Of a stretch of 64,000 bases of DNA, positions 1 through 13,760 are shown one piece after another. The notes beneath the pieces were generated by a model. The model did not search any database. It was not told the origin of the DNA and saw nothing but the letters and a program-made list of their open reading frames with translations. Numbering within the stretch: position 1 is the first letter of the stretch; every line of letters begins with the position of its first letter. Source of the stretch: Dillenia suffruticosa (taxonomy: Eukaryota > Streptophyta > Magnoliopsida > Dilleniales > Dilleniaceae). Location: NCBI GenBank assembly GCA_033439265.1, contig JAVTVX010000010.1, positions 21,007,056 through 21,071,055 of the forward strand. The letters are read 5' to 3'. A program made the translations under genes and the position numbers.

Positions 1-348
1 AAATTGTTTCCCATTTTTTATGAGATGTGGAAGCTCCACAAGTAACATTCTTGAAATAGTGCAGGTTACGGTGACTTCATTGATTTCAAAAATCAGAAGT
101 TGCAGTGAGGGTCTGTGGTGTTGCTTATGCAGATTGCAGGCATTGTGTGATATCATATGCATCTATCATATGCGAAAGAGACATCCTAGACTCCTGATTT
201 GCACCTTGTATATAATCTTTCCTCAACTTCTACTTTTGAAGAAGCTCATCCGAAGTTGACTCTGTTTCAGGTAGTCACCTCAAATTACATTTCATGCACT
301 CTGCACAAATTCTTCCTTCAATATCCACCTTCCTTCCCCCCCCCCCCC

Positions 349-400
<52 letters not shown>

Positions 401-3400
401 TTAAGTGAAGAGGGAGGAAAAAGAAAAATGGAGTTAGATCTCTAAAGCACAAATCTGTGCATGCATCCACGATGTCACTGAGGATCAATGTGTAAAATTA
501 GATGTCTTTATCTTATCATAGTCTTGCTTGTTTAAAAATTGTCCAATTTTAGATCAAATTAGTAGAAGGTTGTGCTTTTGAATTTTGATTTTGTTTATCA
601 GGATCAATATCCACATAATTTCCAATGTAAAATGTATCACACATGGAGAGAAGACCTAGAATTAGCAAAGGGATTGAAGATTTTGCTTCTACACTTTGTG
701 ACATTGTGGCACACACATTTCTATTGACATAAAACCATATTTGCTTTTGCTTGGCCCTTTTGTGATTTTATAATAGTAAATGTTAGGTTGGAAATTCACA
801 AAGGATATGTTCAAACCCTTGAAAACGAAGTTGGTGAAGAATCTCTTCTATATTTCACTGACAAACACCAAAAAGGCAAAGAGCCTATTTTGGATCTCAA
901 GTTTAATCTGATGATAGAACACTTCTCTCTCTTCATTGAGTATTTTGCATTTCCTAATTGCTTTGCAGAAAACTAGGTTCACTACATTGGTTTGACTGGC
1001 ATAGTCAATGATACTTGGATTGTGGTTTATTATGTACATAGGTGTAGACATATAGTATGTTACTTCCATCATTGTGGTACGTGGGGTTAGTAAGATGGTT
1101 AGACTACCCGTTTTGGTGGACATTTACTGTTACTCAGGTATGACATTCATTTTATGTGTGCTTTGGCTAATAAGTGAAATGAAGATAACCAAAATGAAAC
1201 AAATAAAAAAAAATCAAAGTATTGAATATATTATAATTGCTCTTTGGATTAAAAGTTCTTTCTAATATATTTTATCAATTTTTTAAACCTATATTAATTT
1301 TGGATTACCCATTTTTATTCATATGGATCAATACAATACCACATTTTGGATCACATGTCACTATGGTGGGCTTGGTAGATTGGTGTTGTTAAGCTGGTCT
1401 CAGGGAAAGCCCCATTGTGCAATCTGTTGTCAACATGCTGTTCTGTTGACCAACAGTGGTCTTAAGGAGGATTTTCAGCTTTTATCATGCCTTGTTAAAT
1501 CAGTTTCAGTAAGGTTGTCTTTTACTACATAGTGTAAATGGTGCAAGTATGGGTTACACAATAGTTTAGCCTTATCGGTAATATGTGAAATAATTGTGGA
1601 AATTGGCAATGTGCTTTTCTTTGGTGATTTGGGTAACCAGGAGGCACGTGGTACAAGTTGGATTCTATACCTGTCTAGATTATCAGTTATATTGCACGAA
1701 TTATGTTCAGAGGTGCTGAAATGGGAACTTTCAGTCGGTCAGCCAATGGTATATTATGTTAAGATTCAAGCTGCTTGGACCTTGGCATTTCTGAGTATTG
1801 TTGATGAAAATTTACTTTGTCTTTTTAGTCTTTGAAGCTTAAGAGAATGATGTAAAGATCATAATATCTCCTGCATCATATCCTCTCCTTTTTCTTTTTG
1901 TCCTTTCTTTTTCTCCATTGACTGAAATTGAGCTTATCCAGTCCCAGTTCCCTCAAAAAGGAAATTGATGGGAACAGATGTTGAATTGTTACATGTAAGG
2001 GATGGAAACAAAGAGCCCAAAGCATTTTGAGATCTAGAATAGCAAATGAAATAAGTAGCTGAGGTATAAAGATAGAAAAGGAGCAGATGAAGATGACAAC
2101 TTGTTACTGGAATATTTATCTCGAGAGAAGACAAGCAGAGGTTAGGTATTGATTTTGATCTTGGGAAAGAGCTTTGATATATATTTATCTCTTATTAAAT
2201 TGTTTCGATAACTTTGCAGCGTAAGTGCAGCAAGTAAGACCTTGTCTTTCCTGCTTTGTGAAGACATTATAGGGACTCGAAATGAATATCCCTTGAATTC
2301 CTTGATGAGCTAGAAGTTTGATAAACAGGACCACTATACATATTAGTTGTTGTCTATGGTGTGACTTTTGGGTAGGAAGCTCTTTGGACTTGTGTTTGTG
2401 TTCTAGGTTCAAGTCTGTCATGATTAAAGATCCACTTTGAACAAGAGAAGATTGTGGTATTGTGATTGGTGGAATGTCATATGATTGCCTACCAAGTTTT
2501 CTGTTTTTTCTGACTTAGGCGCATGGAGATGTAGAAGATTTCCTAGATCTGAGTCAGATATTTGGAACAAGTATACCATACTTTGTACTCCAACAAGATT
2601 CAACGCAACTTTTATTATTGTTCATTTTTGTGTTAGTAATGAGACATGAGAGATTTGAATTTCAAGGAATGCTGAAGGGGACTTCAAAATTTTGTTGTTT
2701 ATTCTTTAGCCAAAAGAGGCAATGTAAGCTACAACAAATCTGATATGAATATTTTGACAATTGAGAAAACCTAGGAAAGCAAAAGCCAAAGATAAGACCT
2801 TTTGTGAGGTTAGTTTTCTCTTACCTCCTTTATCTTTTGAATATCTTATTATTCTGATCTTTCTCTTTCCCCCTCACTGAATCATTCACCAAACCATTGG
2901 TCTGACTCTTGGCATATCAAAGAAATGAAGAAGATAGCTTTTAACCACCCCTTGCACGTCTTTTTCATTTGCATAACTTTTGTGCATAAATTTATTCCAC
3001 AGCTCCGGTTACTACGTTAATGTGGATTGTCTTTTAATCAAAATGCGATGAATTCTCTGATATTGTATTGTAGTTATGGCATCTTAATCTCCTCGAAATT
3101 ATTGTGCTTGTATTAATATATTCTAAAAGCCACTACGTAGGCGCCTATATGCTTTTAAAATATTCATTAGTGACATTGTAATCTGTGGCCACGTTGGGCA
3201 ACTTGGATTAAATGTCTTTCTGATCGCAGGTTTCCCAAGTGGAACATTCTTGTAATGGCAAGTGGCGATCATGGATGTATACTGAAAACTTTTTTATTAG
3301 GTTTGCCTTTCTCTCTTTTCTGGACCGACATGATCCGATAATGTAGAGAGGTATTGAACTTAAATACATGTCGCTATGGTTTGTTTTTTATGAAGATGGA

Positions 3401-3480
3401 GGTATGAAATTGACAAAACAAAATACGTATGCACTCCCGCCATCATCAAAACCTTGTACATTTATCCATGACATTCTATT
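1..3480. other. Intergenic stretch, no recognisable gene
   Basis: I find no coding exon with family similarity on either strand. All open frames are short and lack recognisable motifs. The stretch holds a poly-C run followed by a long (GA)n microsatellite near 336-397, and otherwise moderately complex DNA that reads like intron or UTR. It could be the edge of a transcript whose exons lie left of the window, but nothing here proves that. Confidence 0.5.
336..397. repeat. Poly-C plus (GA)n compound microsatellite
   Basis: A run of about 13 C is followed by four A and then an uninterrupted GA dinucleotide tract of about 45 bp. It is read directly from the sequence. Such tracts recur throughout the window. 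Confidence 0.95.
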
Positions 3481-3655
3481 TAATGGGTAAGGATATTAAA
3501 TCTCTTAACTTAACTAAGTTTTAAATTTAAAACTTGAAAATGAAAAAAAAAAAAAAAAAAAAACTTGAGAATGAAAAAAAAAATCACGTCGGGCGAGTTA
3601 TCTCTTTAAATAAGTCTGATAATATTCGAATTGAATTATTCAGAGTATAGCTTTA
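3481..3655 (+). repeat. SINE-like tRNA-related repeat, degenerate copy
   Basis: This copy matches the dispersed family described under 7926-8083: a head with AATGGGTAAGGATATT, an internal A-rich stretch, and a tail with ATATTCGAATTGAATTATTCAG. The middle is interrupted by poly-A. Orientation is that in which the A-box/B-box-like head comes first. It is identified by eye against the better copies. Confidence 0.5.
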
Positions 3656-4131
3656 AATATTTATTTGTAAAAAAAATTTATACATTTACGTGGTTATTCT
3701 AATCTTTTTCTTTTTGAAGCCTATCCCTTCGTACGCATCCTTCGATAAAGTCTGGTTATTGATGGCTCTTTATGCAAAGTTTATAGCATAGGAAGTGTAT
3801 CTTTGATTTGCCTTAATTTAGTATGGTTTACCCTAAAGGTGAATGGGAAAAAGAGAAAAGTCACCACTATGTGCTTGATCAAATGATGGGAAAAAAATTG
3901 AAGGCTGAGATATTGGCCTCGCCACCCATATTAAATTTGATTTTATTCCTTTCAGTTTCACTTTCTTTCTTTCTAGGTTCCTTGAGTTTCTAGGGTCCAA
4001 CCTTTTATGAATGTTGGAGATTTTCATAGTAATTCATTAGATAATGCAATGAATCAAGTGAGATGGGCAATATCTGAATTTGGGGAGTCAATTTTAGTTT
4101 GGCTTGTGTTTGATACAACAAAGGCTGGATC

Positions 4132-4176
<45 letters not shown>

Positions 4177-5115
4177 ATAACTAAACTTGTATCGTTTCCT
4201 CTTTCTTTAAACTTCATTATGTATCCAAAAAAAAAAAGAGTCTGGACCGGTTAATAAAATGAAATAATTGTTCTCGGTATTCTTAATTGAAAATAATTTG
4301 AAAGCTATAGAAATTAAGTTGTGCGTAACATAAGGAGTCGGATTTTCTGATTGGTGCGGTGAGTAAAGAGACTTTCTCGGCACATATGTGCTGCTATGGT
4401 TTCGAGTCTGTTCCATTTAGCCATCGTTTTGGAGTCAAAAATTGCTGCTAGAAAATCTACATCATATTGAATTCAAACAACTCGGGGAGAGAGAGAGAGA
4501 GAGAGGGAGGGAGGGAGGGGGGGGGTAGCCACAATAGGCATAACATAAATGGGAGTAACAATGCGAGGGGGTACTGTCCTATCTAGGTTTAATTAGACGT
4601 GAAATTAAATATTTTTAAATATAATTGAGATTTAATTTTCGTTAAAAATATCGGGTCATCGTGTATATAGAATATTTCTTATTGGAAGATTTATTCTTTG
4701 AAAGGAGTTATTATAGTGAATAATTTAGATTATTTGGATAAAATTTTAAATATAAGATGTTATCCAAGATATGATAAAAAGGAAAAAACAAAAACAATGT
4801 TAGGGCGATGAGATTAATGATATGCTGGAAGAAAAAAAAAAAAGAGATGGAAAATGAATTTATGTGCCAGGTGTCTTTCGGACCGTTCAAAAGTAATTCT
4901 CTCTTCTGGAAACCTAAGGTTGTGTGACGTTGACCTCGTAGCGAAGTAGTTTCCCTGTACACGGCATCACAAAGTAAATAAAAATTTAAAATCCTTTAGA
5001 AAAAGCCAGGGACATCATTGTAATTAAAAAAGCAACTATTGTTAATGTGCTGATTAAAATATTTTGATTGTGATTAAAATAGTCAATACTTACAAAAAGC
5101 ACGAGAGAGAGAGGG

Positions 5116-5162
<47 letters not shown>

Positions 5163-5410
5163 AGGGAGAGTTAGAGAGAGAAAATTGGGACAAAGACTTT
5201 AAGGTAATGGACATAAAGCATCCACGTCTCCTCCCTAGGTTTTGTTAAAACCTCGTACGCCCTTTGCCGACAGCATAATCCTTACCACTTGAGGAAACAT
5301 AATTGTACTTCACTAATTCATTATTTTTCTTAATTTGTTCTGGTGACCTTTCTTTTTCCGATGCCGTACCATACAATGCCATATCATCTTCAATATTCTT
5401 TCTCTTACCT

Positions 5411-5446
<36 letters not shown>

Positions 5447-5807
5447 CTCTTGATAATAAAGGAGGACATTCAATTAGAGAGAAACATCATATACAATACC
5501 AAATTAGGTAAAAAATATATATATCTTCGTACAATCAAATTAATCAAATTTAAAGAAAGGAAAGTATTTTTTTTATTATATAAGAATTTGAATATATTAT
5601 TATCAAATTAGAAAGGAAGATTTGTATTATCAGATTGTCTCAATGAGAATAATCATAGCTGAAAAACCATAATGATCTTGAGACATTGTTTTATATGTTG
5701 CTACATTCAAGTTTAGAATTCCTACAAATGGACATAGAACTAAAATTTTCAAGCCCATCCATGGTTGTCTTGTTGTCTAAGCTTTTTTTTTTTTTTTTAC
5801 CATATCT
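3656..5807. other. Intergenic, simple-sequence rich
   Basis: No gene is seen. The stretch contains an approximately 37-bp poly-A run (4135-4171), a GA tract passing into G runs (about 4488-4526), a long GA tract (about 5102-5170) and a CT tract (about 5412-5443). Open frames here are short or made of simple sequence. Confidence 0.6.
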
Positions 5808-5955
5808 TAGATATCGAAAGATTTCACTTTGACTAATTCAGACCGACAGTTGTAGTAATTCCTTTTTAGGGGCGGGTCTCCCAATGGAGAACGCTTCTAC
5901 ACATAAGAGTCCGATACTTCCAACGGGAGTCGAATCTCAATCATATTTAAGAAAA
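5808..5955 (-). repeat. Second SINE-like repeat family, copy 1
   Basis: Read on the minus strand, this carries GATTCGACTCCCGTTGGAAG, then TATCGGACTCTTATG, a GGGAGACCCGCC segment, and a tail with CGGTCTGAATTAGTC. The same order of blocks appears on the plus strand at 24963-25125 (for example TATCGGACCCTCATATGTA and CGGTCTGTATTAATTTAGG). The GATTCGAxxCC-like block resembles a tRNA B box. It is distinct in sequence from the other SINE-like family but shares the layout. Confidence 0.6.
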
Positions 5956-6254
5956 CTTAACTTCACATTCAGTTGAATCAACCCACGTTAATTGTTATCT
6001 GAGTATTAATAACTAGAAATTCCAACCATGTTCCTAAACAATTTTTCCTTTCCCATAATTGATGTTCATGACTAGATAAATATGCCATTATGTTGTTTAA
6101 GCAAAAGGGGTTTACACTGTTGTTTAAGCAAAGCAAATCCCAATTACACACCAACTGGGCCAAGTGGTCAAGAGGTGTTTCCTTCAAGTTTGATGTGAAC
6201 ATTCAACCATTGAAAAATCAAAAAACTTGGCAATGATATGATATAAATTTATCA

Positions 6255-6428
6255 AATTCTTTTGGATTGAACGAACGGATACTCTATTCCATTAATTAAA
6301 GATCTCAAATTCGAATCCTGAAAATAATAAAAAAAAATGATTTGAGAGAACTAATTTCTAAAAATGAGTTTCACAATACTTAAACTGGATTAGTTGGACA
6401 CATCCTGAATATCGGTGGTAAAAACCAA
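6255..6428 (+). repeat. SINE-like tRNA-related repeat copy
   Basis: The head reads TTGGATTGAACGAACGGATA, followed by AAATTCGAATCCTGA (B-box-like), an A-rich linker, TTTCTAAAAATGAGTTTCAC, then AAACTGGATTAGTTGG and the tail GAATATCGGTGGTAAAAACC. Block order and spacing match 7926-8083. An additional A-run near 6332 interrupts the middle. Confidence 0.7.
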
Positions 6429-7925
6429 AATAATAAATATATATGATAGAGATGTTTTTTCCTTTCTTTTCTTTTCTTTCTCCTTTTAGAGCAATGGAAA
6501 ACTTAACACTATCTGCTGGAAATAGCGTTAAGTTGGTGAAAGGGACATTGTCTAGTATTTATTCAAAGTTTGGTGAAAAATCAAATGGAATATGATTATG
6601 GCCAAAAGCATGAAAATTGAATTTTTTTGGCACGATAGGCTCCTATTGAACAAAGCTCAAGCTTTTGATTCATGGCACGCAAGAGGGCAAAATGATGTTA
6701 CACAATTACTCTTGACTAATTCTTAAATAAATATGAGAGATTAAATGAGTTAAAAATTAAATAGTTTGAAATCATGTGAAAGCACACCAAAATAGATTTA
6801 AAAATTTTTCTCTTAATTTTTAACTCATATGAATTATCATGTAAAATTTAATTTATATGATGTTTTTACTCAAATGATTCATTTAGCGTTACACCAAATT
6901 CTAGCATCCATGTTAATCTCTTCACATGGGGGTGGAGGGCCGAGGGGACTCGATTTCGTGTGATCTCCCATGTTAACAGGTTGGAATAACATTTTATGTT
7001 TTTGGTTTTCTTAATTGAGGAGACTGTTTGACATTTTCCATTTCAGATTCGATAGCTAGCTTCCAAATCAATCTGGCTTTAACTTGGTATTAACATGAAA
7101 ATTTTGATCTTTGAGTTGGGTCTTTGACTTTTTTTTTGGGGGGGGGGGGCGTACCTCGTACTAAATTGTACTACTAACCTAAAACGAAATATTAAATTGC
7201 TTTGCTATCCTAGGTTATCTTCTATGTATTTCTTTTTAGGAGGGCATTAATCATATTATTTCCCATTTGACTAAACAACTTAAAGTTATAATATATTTGT
7301 TAATATAGTTGGAAATTGTCAAACAAATTTCAGGTGGGGGCAAATCTTTTTGCATATTAGCCCCCAATGTTCTCCCATAATTATATTGCTAATCTAATAA
7401 TAATTGTTATTATTAAAATTACCTCGGACAGATTTTTTGTATTATACAAAGTGGATTAGGAGAACGCATGCAATGACTAAACGGATTGGCTTAACAGCGA
7501 ATAGTGTAGAAAATTGAATTATGTATGATTAAGAGTGGTGTCCTCCTAGGTTTTGACGATTAATTTAGGGGGTTTTTAATTCTGGGAAGTGGGGTTGGTC
7601 TTATTAATTCTTCATCTTTTAACTTATCACTATGCATGGTATGGCAAATTCTCCAAGACAAGATCTCCAATCCCTGGAGTGTCTTACAAGAACGATGGAC
7701 TTGCTTCTTTGTAATTATGAATAACTCTTTTTTTTTTTTTATACAGGATCACGAAATTAAAAAAATATATATGTTCATGAAATTTTGAACCATAAATCTC
7801 AGGAAAAATACTTGAATAAAATTTTTTATTATTTAAGTGTTCCTACAAGAACTGTTATTGTGAATAACTAAAAAGTCGTAACATATGCAAACATAAAGTA
7901 ACTAATATGTAAGAACAACAATCAA
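6429..7925. other. Intergenic
   Basis: No gene is recognised. The most visible feature is a T-run joined directly to a G-run (7129-7149). The rest is AT-rich with no family-level signal. Confidence 0.6.
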
Positions 7926-8083
7926 ACCAAACTCTTTTGAGTTGAATGGTTAAGGATACTCTATCACTTAATCAGAAATCTTGAGTTTCGAGATCTTGAA
8001 GAGTTAACTTTTAAAATGGATCGTATAGTATTCAAACTGAATTAATCAGGTAAAACTCGAATATCGATAGTGAAAACAAAAAA
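7926..8083 (+). repeat. SINE-like tRNA-related repeat, well-preserved copy
   Basis: The head AACTCTTTTGAGTTGAATGG resembles a Pol III A box. About 40 bp on, CTTGAGTTTCGAGATCTTGA sits where a B box (GAGTTCGAATCC in other copies) would be. The body is TTAAAATGGATCGTATAGT, and the tail is CAAACTGAATTAATCAGG then ACTCGAATATCGATAGTGAA, ending in an A-rich stretch. The same ordered blocks recur at about ten other places in both orientations. Family assignment (a tRNA-derived SINE) is inference. Confidence 0.7.
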
Positions 8084-8289
8084 AAGAACAACAATCAAAC
8101 TTTTAACATACAAAATATGATTAATTATATAGATTTTTTTAAATTATTGTAACGCTCACCTATATAGCACAATATTATAAAGAATCTATACATAAATTTT
8201 TATTTTAATTTTATACCGACCCGCAACATAACATAACACTCTTAATATCGTTAAGTACCTTATATAATCTATGTGTGTGTATTTTTATC

Positions 8290-8350
8290 TCTCTCTCTCT
8301 CTCTCTCAATCAATCATGCAATGACATCTCTTGTCACAAAAATGTTGTAA
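8290..8350 (+). repeat. CT tract with shared 3' flank, copy 1
   Basis: A (CT)n tract is followed by CAATCAATCATGCAATGACA and TCTCTTGTCACAAAAATGT. The same tract-plus-flank, with two or three substitutions, is found at 13341-13420, about 5 kb away. The unit is therefore a dispersed repeat and not a chance microsatellite. Confidence 0.75.
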
Positions 8351-11300
8351 AGTACAATAAATTATAATTATAATTTAAATCAAATGTTTTGTAATAAATA
8401 AGAATTTTCGTTTTATACCTAAACGGCTACCCTTTTGCTAAAATATAAAAAAGAAAAATACAAACTTTTTGTTGGTATAAGGAAAAAAATGTTAATTTGT
8501 AAGATAATAACAAATTAACAAATAAAGGTATATAGAGAGACAGAGTAGTGAAACCTAGTTCACAAAAGTGTGAAGAGAGGGGTAATCAAGCAAAATTAAT
8601 TAGAGATAAGGTTGTCTGTCGAAAAGTGCGTCGGGGGGGGGGGGGTGGAGGGGTACTTAATGAAATAACTAATAGGATTAAAGGATAGAAAAGATGGCGT
8701 GTTACTGGTCGTGGTTGATACGTCGTCATTGAAGCTTAACGTGACAAACACCAACCGGATATAGCCGGTAAAAATGAAAGGTCTTAATCAAATGTGGGAT
8801 TGGACATGGTTGGCTTGGACAATTGGAGTTACCGGAATTGGAAAGAGAAGAGAAAAATCAAAAGGGATTTTAAGGTTGGAGGATTACCCTAAGCGGAAGG
8901 TCCTAACTCTCTCTCTCTCTCTCTTCATTTGTGTGGTCTTTTCATGGCAACTTCTTCATAAAATGTGAAAGCAACGTTACTCCCACCAACACTGCCACCA
9001 CCACTCATTGCGTGAAATTCTATTTATTCTGTCTTTTGAAGAATGATTCATCATTATGTTTTCAAGGGTGGTCTGGACATTTTCATCTCATCTACTCTTG
9101 GGTTTTATTTGAAAATTTTCAGGTTAGTTTAATTTAATTTTAATTTATTTACTCTTTAATGAAATAAAAATATATATAATTTTGTAAGTAGAAATCAATT
9201 CTATCATTAAGAAATAAAATTATCAGTATATAAATAACTCTTTATATTAAAAATTATAGTTAATTTCAACTTAAATTAAGCTCAATTTTCTTGAACAATC
9301 CATGTCTCCTATTTGCTACATGCTTGGCTCAAATTTAGCGTATCATTTTAGAAATCAAACATTTGACCTGTAGTTTTTACTTTTGAAAATTGGTGACCAT
9401 AGATTAATTTTATGTATATATATATATGAGAAATTTAAATTTGAGATTTTTAAGAAAAAAAATAAGATATCAATTGAGTTATAATTCATTAACAGTAAAT
9501 TAAATTATTGATACGATTATATATATTCTTCGTTTTGATATCACATTGTTGGACCATAGAAGTTTGAGAAATGATTGTTCGAAACAAATTTTAGCGGTAA
9601 CAAGGAAGAAGCAAAAGCAAATATCCCGCAAATTAACAAATCATCAAACCAAAAATTGCCCTTATTCAAATCAACCAAAACATGATAGATATGTTTTGTT
9701 ATGTTGTTTGAATAGAGATAATTTTAGAGTGGATAAAACTATTGAGGATTTGGATTCAAATACAATTAATCAAAATCTTCGATAAAAATATGCTTAGGTA
9801 GGTTATTCAAATTATGAATCGGTAGATCTGCGATGAATAAAATTTTCTAAATGCTAATAGTTATAACTCAAAAACTTTTCAAAATAACTACACTTTCTCA
9901 TAAAAATATTAAAAGAAATAATAATATGAGTCCCTTCCTCTTTTCCTATAAAAAAAGAAAAAAAAATATATATATATATCTTATTTACATTTTTTAAGCT
10001 TTGATGAAAAATTTAGTCAAAAAAATATTAATTTTAATTCTAACGGAGGCAAAACAAACCCTTATATTTATCTGTCAATACCGCCCACCTCTTTTTTATA
10101 AAGATTTTCGGTTTGAACCTTCCTATTAAAAAAATATATATTTCTTGGCCACCTTTTAGGAAAAAAATTCCCCTATGGCATTTGAGTAGTTGGGGGTCCA
10201 CCAAAGAAGGATGATGGGGTTTGGCTAGGGCCCAAAGAGGATGTGTTATGTCACAAAATTCCACAACATGTTGACATAAGTTCTACAGTGTAACAGTTGC
10301 TAGAAAAAATGCTTGATGAGCAAAAAATAATAATAATGATAAATAAAGTGAAAAAATTAGGTCAAATATTTAGGATTTCCAAACTAAATAATCAAAAGCT
10401 AAAGGCACCCATGGCATCCAGGACTAAAGCTAATCGACACGACACACGTCAAAAAAGGAAAATTAAACCTTAAAAATCATTACTTGCTTAGAAAAACGTT
10501 TTACATACATGTGATCCTAAATCATCAAACGACACATTTTCTATGAGAAAATAATTATCATACCATAAATGTCCTAAAGTTAACGACAAGGAATTAAAAG
10601 ATTTCACCAACCCCATCCAAATTTAATAAATACCCATTTGGCATTGAATGAAAATTTTGAAAAATACTTCGTACCCATACTAAAGAGAGAGGGAGAGAGG
10701 GAGAGAGAGAGAGAGGAACAAATCAGATTATCTACCCTTTTATAGACTTTGACGAAATTTTCGAGATTGAAGGATGTTTCTGTCTGTTTCTATAAAGGGC
10801 AGATCTCTCTAACTCACCATTTGAAATGGTCGAGAAACTTGTTTCCAATTTTTTATTTTGGTAAAAACCAAAAGGACGACAGAAATTCCATGGTCTGAGG
10901 TTACAACAAATAGGAGTTCATGTATGTTTTTTCACGTGACGTGGCAACTTCTCGTCTTAGTAAATTCATTCTTTGATTTCTTCGGAATTTCCATAAACTT
11001 GTTGACCCGTGTGCTTTGCAAAAAGTCGGAGATCCAAGAAACCCTTGGGCATAGTTTTTCCTAACAATTTTTATTTTTATTTTTATTTTTTAAATTGTTA
11101 CCTAAAAATGTACATAATTTAGATAATAAAAAAAAAAAAATCTTTATGTTTAATTAGTTAGCTCGTGATTCATGTTTGATATTTTGGGAGTTGTGTATTT
11201 AGATTATACCCAAAATGAAATGCCAATAAAAGGAATTGCAAACTTCCAACATGACTATTTCGTTTACGAGATTACATCCTTCAAAAACAAAATCACTGTA

Positions 11301-12327
11301 AATGCAAATGTTATTAAACACACTTCTGATTCTATTTATTCATTTCTACATTTATTAATACTTTACAAATCATTTCTATAATTCATCACTAATTACTTAC
11401 TACAATATCTTTGAGTTAACTAATAATAAAATAGAGATATTATCCTTTTTCATGAAAATACCTAATGATTACTATGTCATAAAAAAATAACTTTAATTTC
11501 TTAACATATCAGTGTTATGGTAACAATTTCCGTTTAAAATCGGTCATCATAATTTCGGCAAGACATCTGTAGTGAAAAAAAAAAAATATTGATAATTACA
11601 ATAAGAGGGGTAATAACGATATTTGCATCTGAACTTCTTTAGACTAAAAAGAGATGCAAAATATTATCAAATAAATTTTGAAATGATAGAATATCGCAAA
11701 TTAAAAATTTAGTATTATACAATATTACTAAAAAATTACATGCCATCTTAACTTGAAAAAAATTAATAAAAATAAATATTGTTTTTTAAGAATTTTAGTC
11801 ATTTAATAACTTGAAATTTAGAGTGCCATAATTATGTTTTTGGGCTCCAATTTTCATCTTCCTCTTGCTACCCAGAAAAAAATGTTTACAAGGAGGGAGA
11901 AGGGGGGGGGGGAGGTGGAGATAGGGCTTGGGCTGTTAACCGCTGACACAACAAACGATTTAGGACACAGCGGGTATTTTCTAGTCTAAGGGGGACAAAA
12001 TCCGTACTCTACTCTAGTCTGCTTTCTTTCCCTCAAGTCGGCTTCGTCGTCTTCTTCTGTTTTATTTTTCCTTTTTTAAAAAATTTAATTTCATTAAAAT
12101 AAAATGCAACAGACAAAGAGGCGCGCGCGCGCAAAAAATCAACGAGGAAAAGAGCGTTAGATGGGGCGGAGGGGAAGGGAAGTGGTTGCCAGCTGTAGAA
12201 CGTTCGGGTAGTTAACGACGCGTACGGTTTCTGCCCGCTTACCACCACTGCCACGGGCCCCATTTTATTAATTGCGCACTTTGGCTTTGTGGGACTTTTG
12301 GAGGTCCGATGATACCCCAAAAAGATG

Positions 12328-12397
12328 TTTCCATTTTTTATTATTATTATTATTATTATCTAACTTTCCATTTTTTATTATTATTATTATTATTATT
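12328..12397. repeat. Twin ATT microsatellite (duplicated with its flank)
   Basis: Two units each start with TTTCCATTTTTTATT and run into (ATT)n. They lie about 36 bp apart and are separated by a few bases. The shared non-repetitive flank shows that the microsatellite was duplicated as a block. Confidence 0.85.
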
Positions 12398-13336
12398 TAA
12401 TTTTCTTTTTTACCTGTTTGCTAGGTTACTGGTTACATAGTTTTTTTTGAAAGGATTCATCATTATTTTAATCTGATATTCTCTTAGTCTATGTTGCATT
12501 TGATGGTCATGAAAAGCATAAAATATGGTTTATAATAATTGAAAATTGATTTGGGAGTGCAAGTGCCTTTTTTGTCAAGCTTGCATATAATAGGACCCTA
12601 GGAAAATGTTTCATTTCAAAAGAGGAGAAGATTAGGGCACGCCACTTATGACAATTCTCTTTGTATTTGGAGAAACTTAGTCATTTCTATGAATCTAAAG
12701 CTATGATCCCCTTTCTTGAAAATTACTAAATTTTAAATTATATGATATACTAAGGTCTTATCAACATATATTCAAATTATTAACTTCATTTTCAGAAATG
12801 ATTTTTTTTCTTTTTTTAAACCTCTCATTTAATAATTTTTTTCAACAAGAGTTGTATATAAGTTTATTACAAAAATAAAATAATATCATCGTTTAGAATG
12901 AAATTTTAAAATCTTATCGGACCAATAACACTTACTAAAAATTTAAAATATGTGAATATTTTTAATTTGCATTTTAAATGTGATACTTGAATATTAGTCA
13001 AGTAATGATGACGTGGTGGCTTAATTGAAAACTAAGTCGACCTTCTTTTTAATTAATGACCTTGGTTTAGTTAGTTATGCCTTTTCCAATCTTTGGCAAC
13101 CCACCTTTTTTAATTTGCTAAATATTAAGATTTTCAGGCTACCATTTCACACTGTGTGGCTTTTCATCTACTCTCCACTTCAATCTTTGCTTCGGCAAAA
13201 ATCAAAATCCCCAACCTCCTTGCCAAAATCAATTCAAATAAGTTAAATTCAAGGTTTTCAAGTTATAATCACTAAAGTAGGATGCTTATCTTATATTTGA
13301 CAAACAAATACACTTACCTACTAAGATTAGATTCTT

Positions 13337-13340
<4 letters not shown>

Positions 13341-13376
<36 letters not shown>

Positions 13377-13420
13377 ATCAATCATGCAACGACATCTCTT
13401 GTCACAAAAATGTAGTAAAG
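13341..13420 (+). repeat. CT tract with shared 3' flank, copy 2
   Basis: A longer (CT)n tract is followed by GCAATCAATCATGCAACGAC and ATCTCTTGTCACAAAAATGT, matching the copy at 8290-8350. Similarity fades after about 45 bp of flank. Confidence 0.75.
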
Positions 13421-13607
13421 AAAAAGCAATTTAAAATGAATGAGTTGAGCAAGTTGGCTCAACAAAGAAACCCAAGCAACCTTCCTCAAATAAGCCGTCT
13501 GCCTCAAATAAAATCAGTCTTGTCTCGTGTGGTTTTTTCCAAAATATTAGTGGGGGCAGAGCAGAGAAGCACATACATTACGAATAGATGGTACACTCTG
13601 TGAAAGT

Positions 13608-13760
13608 TGTCTTAAATCTTTTAATTAAGTTTTAGATTTAAAATTTAAAAATAAAAAAATTATATTGAGAGAAACATTTCTAAATAAAATTATTATACAT
13701 ATTCGAATCGAATTAATCAAAATATGATTTCAAATATCGATAATTTGATATTAAAAAAAA
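13608..13760 (+). repeat. SINE-like tRNA-related repeat, degenerate copy
   Basis: The 3' half is clear: TATTCGAATCGAATTAATCA, then AATATGATTTCAAATATCGA and an A-rich end. The 5' head is eroded (TTAAATCTTTTAATTAAG). Assignment is by block order shared with the copy at 7926-8083. Confidence 0.5.

Larger units (their letters stand above)
8084..13607. other. Intergenic, AT-rich
   Basis: No convincing gene is present. The stretch contains a CT tract with a conserved flank (8290-8350, repeated near 13341), a G-run (8633-8645), a GA tract (about 10684-10717), a G-run near 11906, a short GC-rich CGCGCGCGC patch near 12122, and a duplicated ATT microsatellite (12328-12397). The small open frame antisense at 12033-12320 has no recognisable domain. 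Confidence 0.55.

Noticed and set aside
12033..12320. Antisense 95-residue open frame in a GC-richer patch
   Set aside because: No recognisable family, low-complexity C-terminus, no splice partners.
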